Below, one piece after another: positions 56,104-64,000 of a DNA stretch of 64,000 nt. The stretch's first letter is position 1; the number at the start of each line of letters is the position of its first letter. Below the pieces are notes generated by a model. It made no database searches, had not been told where the DNA came from, and worked only from the letters and a program-made list of their open reading frames with translations. Both the position numbers and the translations under genes were made by a program. Source of the DNA: Adineta vaga (taxonomy: Eukaryota > Rotifera); assembly GCA_021613535.1 (NCBI GenBank), contig CP075495.1, positions 13,082,001 to 13,146,000 of the forward strand. The letters run 5' to 3'.

Positions 56104-56429
56104 AATTAAACATTTTTCTTTTCTAGTTTTTATTTATTTGAACAATTCTAGGTCTCTTCTTTTTTTCAATAAAAAATTTCTTGTTTTTATTCGTTTGTCA
56201 TAGCGGATGTATATCATAAGACTCGTCTACATGTATACAAGAAAGACGAAAGAAAGTAACATCTATAGAGTAAAACATGAACAAAGTAATGTTTATAATA
56301 AAACAAAACAAAAAGAGAAAGATAAACTATTGTTCCTATGAAAAAGGAATTATATTCCATTGCCTAGAAGAAGAAGAAAAAAACCAAAGATGATGAGAAT
56401 TTGTTTTTGAGATAGTCACTTTTGAAAAC

Positions 56430-57050
56430 TTACGGATTAACAATACGTTTCATTATTGTTGATTGTCGATAATCAGTGACTAAAACTCCTGATGGTGTTA
56501 ATGAAAGATTTGTTTTTGTTTGAATTGGACTTGTTTTATTTATTGATATTGGTGATAAAGATAAATTTGTATCAGATCGTGTTGATTTCATCAAACTATT
56601 GTTTGCACTTTTTGGACTATCATAAAAACTTCGATTTGTTAAACTATCTCCACTACTATTTAATGAACGTTGATGAAGTGCAGAACGATAATGTTGTCGA
56701 CGATATGAATTCGAGTTGGGTGTAATTGGTACTGTACGTTTAATCCATATTTGGTTTGTTTGATCAACATCATTTGTATTACTAACTGGTGTTGTCTGTA
56801 TATTTTCATGATTTGTTGATTGAGGAATTGATTGATCCAAATTAGTTAGAATTGGTGGTTGAATTTTTAAAATTTGCATTAATTCCTTACGAAAAGTTTC
56901 GCGTTCTAATTTTTCACCATCATGAATAATCTAGATTGAATCAAAGAAAATCGTTTTAAGAAAAAATAATGTACTATATATAGTTACTTTCAAAATGGCT
57001 GGATCATTATCAAGTTCGGGGATTATAAGACTTGATTGACTATAAGACAT
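56430..57050 (-). CDS. Unknown Ser/Asn-rich protein (187 aa)
   Basis: Two exons (57050-56988 and 56930-56430) join in frame. The N-terminal 45 residues form a probable helix (ILKIIHDGEKLERETFRKEL followed by MQILKIQPPI). The rest is disordered, rich in Ser, Asn, Thr and Pro, with phosphorylation-like sites (TPNSN, YDSPKS, SLSPISINKT). It ends TIMKRIVNP. No enzyme motif, signal peptide or membrane segment is present. It could be a small cytoskeletal, kinetochore or signalling adaptor; I cannot assign it. It is divergent from SENP8 with 332 bp between starts. Confidence 0.6.
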
Positions 57051-57382
57051 CGACACTAGAAAACAAAGATTCGAAAAGGTTTTTTTTTTTATAAACGAAT
57101 TTTCTTACTTCTATCTAAATAAATATGTATTCTATTCTCTTAATCGTATGTTAGAAAATGATTTAAATACTCGATTTAAACTAACGGTCTATTCTATCTA
57201 GTTATTCTTCATACACAAAGCTGACGATAGAAAACAATATATAATTCTTTCGTTTTCTTTTCAAATTTCTACCATTTAATCCAATCGACTTCGTCTGGCA
57301 TCTATTGACAAGACAGTATTTGTCAATATCATAGATCGCATTTTTTGTTGTTTCATTCCATTCCATCAATAATACGAATGTC

Positions 57383-58146
57383 ATGTCTGCATCATTGGAA
57401 TCTGATCCAATACTTGTTAGTTATCATGATTCTATTGTACGCGTATCAAATTTGAAAACTCTTGAGAATTCAAATTGGCTTGATGATAATATTATAACAT
57501 TTGCATTTGAATATCTACAATATGACTCGAAATTTACACGAAATTATTCGAATATATTCGTTTTTGTCACACCACCTGTTGTACAACTAATAAAAATGAG
57601 TGATAATCTATTTGCTGAAGAACTTCTTCAATCTATTGATTTTCTTGAAAAGAAATTTCTCATTTTACCAATTAATGATAATCGTCAAGTCACTGCATTT
57701 GCTGGATCACATTGGTCATTATTAATTCTTTCGATTCAAGGTACGACAAAAAGAGTTTCATTCATTGTGTTTGAAAGTTTCTTTTAGATAAAATTCTTTA
57801 TCATTTCGATTCAATGTCATCTGCAAATGATCGTACAGCGAAAGATATTCAAGATAAATTTCGTATCTTCTTCCATGAACAAGTCCAATTAATCAATACT
57901 CGTTGTCCACAACAGAAAAATGGCTTTGATTGTGGATTATATGTGATTGTGATAGTCGAAGAATTCTGTCGATTTCTCTATGAGAATTATCTTTCAAAGA
58001 AATCGATCGAAGAAAACTATGATAAAGAAGTGTTCGAAATGTTTATGAATGAAATTCATCAATGTATTACATCTAAATCGATCAGTCAACGACGAAAACA
58101 ATTAAAAGAATTGCTTGAATCAATGATTTTAGACAAGAAAATATAA
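57383..58146 (+). CDS. SENP8: NEDD8-specific cysteine protease SENP8/DEN1
   Basis: This enzyme matures and removes NEDD8, the activator of cullin ligases. Two exons (57383-57740, 57788-58146; intron only 47 bp) give 238 residues, close to the human 212. The C48-family catalytic residues are all present: His in FAGSHWSLLI, Asp in YHFDSMSSAN, the oxyanion Gln in PQQKNGFDCG, and Cys in the same DCGLYV. The N-terminal DNIITFAFEYLQYD segment with NSNWLDD matches the SENP8 substrate-binding entry (LxxxxWLxDxII). The C-terminal tail is helical and basic. No mitochondrial or nuclear signal is seen. Confidence 0.93.
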
Positions 58147-58459
58147 TTATCGATTTCGAACTTATTTACAACGTCTTTTCTTTCGAAAACAGAATCCGAA
58201 AAAAAAAGAGTAGTTTAACCGATTGATCAAATATAAATCGAACGGCAATTTAATAATACCATCACAGTTATTCTTATTATGTATTCGAACAGTGAAACAG
58301 ATGGAACAGAACGAAAAGAGAAAAAAAGAAATGGATGTCGTCGATTAACGTTTTTCTTCTTCTTCTTTCTTTCATTTGAATATTATATTTCCTTCCAAGT
58401 TTTATATTTGACAAATCTTCGTTCGAATTTCAAACTATGTTTTTTCTTTCAGATTGAAA

Positions 58460-60033
58460 ATGTCGGGTCGAACACCAAGTTTTATTGTTGTTGGTCTTGT
58501 GATCATAATGTTTCTTCTTGGCCTTTTTTACATGTCATGTTCATCGAAAAATACCGAACTACGTCTTTCGGTCGAACAATTTGAAGATCGAATTCGATCG
58601 GTATGTTTGTTATTTTGTTTACTTTGCAAATTTTTCGTTTTTTAGTTAACAATAAAAAATAGTGATGTACAAAAGAAAGTGGAAGATATTAGTTCTCGTA
58701 AACGTGAATTAGAAGAAGATAAAATGAATGTTCAAAAACAAATGGAGAAAAAAGATTCGGAAATCAATGATTTAAATACAAAATTAAATGAAAAAACTGT
58801 CGAACTTCAAAGTCTGAAATCGGATAAAAATGTAGTCGATGAACAATTGGTAAATATAGAAATAATATTGAATAGAAATGATCTGAAATGTGTCTTTATT
58901 GTCTTCTTAAATAGAAAGAATACAAATCAATTCGTGACACATTAACTGAAAAGAATACTTTAATTGAAAAATTACAATTACAATTACAAGATTTAAAACG
59001 TTTGCTTGATTTTCTTTTACTTTATTGAAATCAATTTTTGATTGTAATATTTAGAATCAGGAAATGATGAATTAACTCGATTGAAACAAGAATATGACGC
59101 ATTTAAAAGTAGTCGATCGTATGTCATTTTATTTGATTGATAATTCTATTCAATTTTACATAGTATAACTGTTTTTAGTTCACAAAATAATCCAATTCTT
59201 CCTAGTAATAATGAACAACAAAGTACCTTTCCAATTCCACCTGGACGTTTTCCACCGTTATTATCAAGAAATGAAACAACACGAAGTTTATCAGCATTAT
59301 TTGAAAATTCCTACAATAAATTGAATAATTTAACGAAAGAAGTTAAAGCAGAAATTGTACCTGCAGTTATAGATGTCAAAGATAAAGTTTTAAATGCCAT
59401 TGGTATTGATACAAATTCATCTACGACTGTTATCTCAAATGAACAACAGCAGGTTGTTAACAATGATAGATATAATCCAGAAGTTGGTCAAAATCTCCCA
59501 CCACCAACCACCACCACTCGCTCAAGCAGACAATAATGCTCAATTACTTGACAATCGTAATCGAGAGAGTAGGTTGATCAAAAACTAGATTCAAATTATA
59601 AATACATTCTTATTTAGATCAATTAGGCGCAGATAATCTACCATATGATCAACGTGTAAGATGAAATAAGATTTACTTTGATGAAATATTTTTTGTATTT
59701 TCATAGACACAACGTTCAGTAAATAATAAAAATGATGATAAGGAGAATGATGATGAAGCACAATTGGATGCTAATAAAGCACAAGAAAATTTTAAACCTC
59801 CTTCAAATTTACTTCAACAAAATGAACAAGAAATTAATAATAATAATAATGATGCATTACGAGCAAGAGTCATAAATAATAATAATAACAATAACAATAA
59901 CAACTATCGGATAGGTGATCGTGATCAACAGCGAGAAAATCGACATGAACAACGACTAGAAAATGGTGAAGAAATTGAAAATGACGATGAGAATGATGAG
60001 GCCAATCAAGACGTTCGAAAAAGAAATGTTTGA
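58460..60033 (+). CDS. GOLM1/CASC4-like type II Golgi membrane protein, with an apparent +1 frame break
   Basis: Seven exons (58460-58600, 58646-58849, 58915-58999, 59055-59118, 59179-59568, 59618-59655, 59707-60033). A short cytosolic tail (MSGRTPS) and a signal anchor (FIVVGLVIIMFLLGLFYMSC) precede a luminal coiled coil (ISSRKRELEEDKMNVQKQME). An acidic, Asn/Gln-rich tail (QEINNNNNDALRAR; NGEEIENDDENDEANQDV) follows. This architecture is that of GP73/GOLM1 and CASC4, Golgi proteins of uncertain function. The frame changes by one nucleotide in a CCA-rich tract at about 59497-59515. Either one base is extra, or a 40-bp GT-AG intron (59487-59526) is removed, which would give 402 residues. Confidence 0.75.
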
Positions 60034-60557
60034 TAATCTGTTAATTTCCTATTTGCATATATTTATCATACGTTTTGTTTCTTTCTTGTTTTTTAATCAT
60101 TTCGTTTTTGAGTGTGAATGTCTGCTCTTAATATTGTTCTTGTTTGAATTGTTTTCTTGACTGATGGCCGGTATTTCTCTTTTTCTTTTCTTCTTGATAT
60201 GACACGAGGAATGTTTTGCGTCTGTTTTCTTCTACAATTCTATTCATCTATATTGAACAATTGTTTTAGTTTGATTAATTTTGTTTGTTTTTCTTTTTCA
60301 TGTAATTCAACTAATAAAATTCGCATATTTAAATATAACAAAAAAATATGACTATTCTTTACTAAAAGCTTTTCATATATTTTAGTTTTACATCAGGAAT
60401 TCAAAGATTATTTCTCCTTATTATCATTAAGATCAGTTGCTTGAGATAAACATATGTTAAAATTCTTGTTTGAACTACATTATAAAAAAACAACGGATGT
60501 CTAAATATTCTGATACATAAAAATAACTATCATTCTGTTTCGGGTATTAGTATTCTA

Positions 60558-61020
60558 TGCTATCACCACAATCACCCAACTTTGTGAGAGCGCACGTTGG
60601 TGGTCCCCACTAACACCCACAACTCTGAGAGTTATGCACACAAACACCCACTATCACCCACTTTGTCTCACTTATAAAAAAGAAAAACACGGAATATATA
60701 TAGAAAAATGAAGGTCTTTAACACTATCACCCAAAATCTCGCTTGCGGTCAAGACAACCACTGTTGCGAGTCCCCACTAACACCCACAGAATGTGAAAAG
60801 CTATCTTTTGGTATAAAATAGTGGTATCCATAAAAGACTTTTATCCCTGAAATGTTCCCGAAAAACATGAAATATCGTGAAAAACTTGCATGTAAATATC
60901 TACTATCACCCAAAATCTCGCTTGCAGTCAAGACAACCACTGTTGCGAGTCCCCACTAACACCCACAGAATGCGGAAAGCTATCTTTTGATGTAAATATG
61001 AGATACCTCTGAATAGCTTT
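60558..61020. repeat. ~179-bp tandem repeat (CACTATCACCCA family)
   Basis: Two long direct copies start ACTATCACCCAAAATCTCGC at 60723 and 60902 (period 179). They are nearly identical over about 100 bp, including AGACAACCACTGTTGCGAGT and CCCCACTAACACCCACAGAA, and diverge afterwards. A shorter, more diverged piece with TATCACCACAATCACCCAAC and CCCCACTAACACCCACAA lies at 60558-60650. The repeat sits 0.7-1.1 kb downstream of the MULE transposase stop and could be subterminal sequence of that transposon. Confidence 0.7.
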
Positions 61021-61705
61021 TATCTATTATTTTTTCCAAACACTATTTTCCAATGTAAAGAAAATATCTCAAATTAAGAAAATGCGCTCAAATTTTTGTA
61101 CTATCACGTTCGATTGTAAAAGTGTTCTACCAAACCAAGATTTGATCTTCTGGTGGTCCAATGATCTATAACTCAAGCTTTGATGAATACTACAAAAGCA
61201 TATGCTCATGTTGAGCATCATGGAAAAGTCTTTATCATAAGGATAACTGCAATATATATATATATATGATCTTATTGGAAATTGTATTTATATTTATACG
61301 ACTACTGCCATATTTATAAGCTATCTCATTCATAAAACATGCAACTATTTTCCATAGTGCATATTCTTTGATAATCCCAACTGTTGCTATTCACAGCTAA
61401 CCATTGAAGACAACTAAATATAACCACCACATACAATACTTATCAATCTAGGCAGACTTTCAACTACGATCATACATATCCATCTATTACGTTAATCTTT
61501 GATATAAATCAGTGATTTCTATTCTAAATTCCAAAAATTATTCAAGAGATTTTTTTTTTTGAAAGACACTAAAAATTCCCTTCTATTCATTATTCCGTTG
61601 TGGTAGTATAGTATATTTAACTATTACTGTTATAGATAATGCTTCGAACTTAGAATTGCTAATGAAAAGAAGGTAGCGGCATGTTCTTAAGGCTGTTCAT
61701 CAAAA

Positions 61706-64000
61706 TCATTTCTTTTTTCTTGTTGTAGTACTTGATCCTCGAATATTTGGTCGACCCGGTTTTTTTCCTGCTTTTGGTGGTATGTTGAGCGTGCGCTGCG
61801 TTTTGGAAGCAGCAGGAACATAATTATAGTAGTTTTCAATGGTTTGGTTTCGATCTGCAACTGTTTTAGATGACCAGATTCGAGAATCGCAGACGAACCT
61901 AGGGAATAGCGATGATTATATACGCAAAGATCTGTAGATATTTACCGTAAATAAGGATTCACTAGTTCCAGTTCACCGGAGTCATACAAAGCTCTAGTGG
62001 ATTCATTTTTCTGAGAAATTATCAGATTGCCAATCATATCAATAATTTCAGACAACGATCGTAGCTCCCAATTTGTTTGGTTTTTAAAAACATGGTTCAT
62101 TGATTCAATATCATTATTATAAAAAAGTCGGGGAGCACCGCTTTTATCGAGAAAATTAATGGGCAGACGAACTGCAGCTATCAGATGATTCCGAAAAACA
62201 TTTGTTTGATATTGGTTGAACCATTGTAGGAAGTCGGTAGCACCATTAAATCGAGCTTGATCACGGCGCTGAAGATTTCGCCAATATTCATCTAATGCGT
62301 TTAATCTATCCTGGAATTCTTCTTCGGTCTCAGATTGTATCAAAGATTCAGACGAATTAAACATAAGATCAAGCATATCTTGCCGTTCCTCAAGGGTAAC
62401 ACGGGACTTTATTAATTGTCTTTCAATATTTTGGCGTACATGTCGTGTACAATAAAGGTGAGTTGAATTCGGAAAGATCGTATCGATTGCTTTTTTGACA
62501 GCTTTGGCTCCATCACTCCCAATCACAAGTTTACTACAATCACCCAGTTCCCGATTCACAAAACTTAAAAGTTCTTCAAATGATTCAGCATCATCACGAT
62601 AGTGAATCATTGTTGGACCAATAAAAATCGGTGTTTTCTTTGTTTTTCGATATTGAACAGCTGTATTCCGAAAAGCAATTGATGTCACATAAAATCGACC
62701 AAGATTAAAGGTCGTATCAACACCTGCTTGGAGTAAAAAATATTTAATTATTCAAAAGCTTAACAAAACTTACATAGAACGGATGGTTGGGCTTCTTCTG
62801 AAGAAACAATACAACATCGTTTCAATTCTTTAATCATATATGGTTGAGACAATATCAAGACTGGTGCTTCGCCTCGACTCATTGCAAAACGAGCAACCAT
62901 GCTATTAGATTTCTCCAAATTTCTCATAATTGTCAAGTATTCATCAACATTTGATTCATTGTTCTTGCGAGCGTTATATACTTGATTACGGTCCCGAACT
63001 GTCATTATTGATGGGTAAGGAAGTTGCTCAACATTTTTTATGGATTCATTATATATGGTTGATGGTTTCACAAATCGTGGCTGAGACTATTTAGAAGAGA
63101 AAAGTTCTGTATTGTCATCCATATTTATTTATTTTGAACTTACTTTGATCTGATTCAGAACGGAAGGTAAAGTAGCAGTATATGGACGATCTGATTTTTT
63201 TGCATTTCCATGTGGTTTCAAACGAACATTGTCCGTATTCTTTTGGTTTTCTTCGACATATTGTAAAAATATAGGAAGATTAGATTTGGTAGATTCATTT
63301 TTGCTCGGTAGTTGACTCGTATAAGCAATCATACGACGAAATGAGGAATTTGTAGCATTTACAGCATAATATCTATTTGTTAAAATTCGAAATATGGTTG
63401 TACCGCAAATGCAGAAATATTCTACCTACCGGTGCAATACAATAACTTGTTTTGGATCTATTGAACATGATACATATTTACTACCAACTCTTTCATTATA
63501 GTATGGTTTACCATTTGCATCCAGACGTATAATTTGATAGTTGTTTGTATCTCTTTCCATAAACATTGTTTTGACAGACCTAATTTGAATCCATACTCCA
63601 TTGCCGTCTTTTCCGATCGATAAATGGTTTTCTTCTGTTCGCTTTACAAAATACATAGATGTATGTCCAACCATCCGTGGTGGTTGTTCAAATTCCGTTC
63701 CATTTTTAACAGTATCAAGCATGTTCTTAATAATTGTAGATGCTTCAAGAAATATCTGCCTTGTAGCAAATTCAGAGAGGGAACTTTTCGGTTCATTGAT
63801 ATCTTCTTCCTCCTCTTCTGTTTGGATTGAATAAGTTATTTTCGATCTACTCGGGCGACAAGTGGTTTCCGATGAAATATCGGTATGTTCAAAATACGTT
63901 ATGTCTTTATTCACGCTCTCAAATCCATTATTAGTTTCGACTAAAGGCTTTGATTGATGAGTAAAGAGTACTGGTGTAAAGTGATTAGGACGCCACATTT
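61706..64000 (-). mobile_element. MULE-type (Mutator-like) transposase gene, truncated by the window edge
   Basis: Coding exons run from the right edge to a stop at 61706-61708: 63998-63426, about 63371-63145, 63090-62773, 62714-61946, and about 61900-61706. The MULE transposase core has DDE residues in VDTTFNLGRFYVTS (first Asp), KLVIGSDGAKAVKKAI (second Asp), then the conserved LYCTRHVRQNIE, and YNNDIESMNHVFKNQTNWEL (catalytic Glu). The C-terminus is basic and includes an AT-hook-like KKPGRPNIRG. The N-terminal region (EEEEEDINEPKSSL and a beta-rich GNGVWIQIRSV segment) is not recognised. Exons are in frame without stops, so the element may be recently active. Terminal repeats are not visible on this side; the right end is outside the window. 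Confidence 0.88.

Overview
The window is animal nuclear DNA and is most consistent with a bdelloid rotifer. It is AT-rich. Genes are compact, on both strands, 0.1 to 1 kb apart, and split by many GT-AG introns mostly 45-70 bp long. The products are typical metazoan proteins (NAB corepressor, ZEB zinc-finger/homeobox factor, clathrin heavy chain, ATP-citrate lyase, a UGA-decoding selenoprotein W). Two genes encode secreted LEA-type desiccation proteins, and one transporter looks fungal. LEA proteins of this type and foreign genes are both known hallmarks of bdelloids. The species assignment is inference; no rRNA or mitochondrial marker is present.

Layout, left to right. 0-8 kb: NAB corepressor, then ATP-citrate lyase with a small inverted-repeat element in one intron. 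8.5-13 kb: dual-specificity phosphatase, selenoprotein W with a 3'UTR SECIS, a secreted Cys-rich protein, an orphan 7TM receptor, PSMD9. 13-21 kb: HtrA2/Omi (head-to-head with PSMD9), an ACAD9/VLCAD-like flavoprotein, U2 snRNP A', and a SulP/SLC26-type permease. 21-24 kb: transposon debris, including an intact 369-bp non-autonomous element with 9-bp target duplications. 24-27 kb: a small secreted protein and tafazzin. 27.7-32.8 kb: three minus-strand genes encoding ER-type proteins: ERp29 with a LEA-like tail, a LEA protein built from tandem duplicated exons, and a second LEA protein. 34.4-41.2 kb: clathrin heavy chain. 42-44 kb: Derlin. 44-50 kb: a 6-kb gene desert rich in simple repeats, leading into the ZEB gene (50.3-53.5 kb). 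54.6-60 kb: a CABIT-like protein, an unknown Ser/Asn-rich protein, the SENP8 NEDD8 protease, and a GOLM1-like Golgi protein. 60.5-64 kb: a ~179-bp tandem repeat and a MULE-type transposase running off the right edge.

Themes. Three neighbouring genes (ERp29-LEA, LEA1, LEA2) all have a signal peptide, amphipathic LEA-like segments and a C-terminus ending in Asp-Leu, which suggests an ER-lumen stress-protection cluster. Several genes serve mitochondria (HtrA2, ACAD9-like, tafazzin) or protein quality control (PSMD9, Derlin, ERp29).

Three genes (ACAD9-like, GOLM1-like, LEA1) carry small frame-breaking indels in otherwise well-conserved coding sequence. These may be assembly errors, real alleles or unusual splicing. 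Exon boundaries were set by hand from frame continuity and GT-AG signals. Where I give an exact protein length, the summed exons were divisible by three. Long genes with ~20 exons (ACLY, CLTC) were not summed exhaustively.
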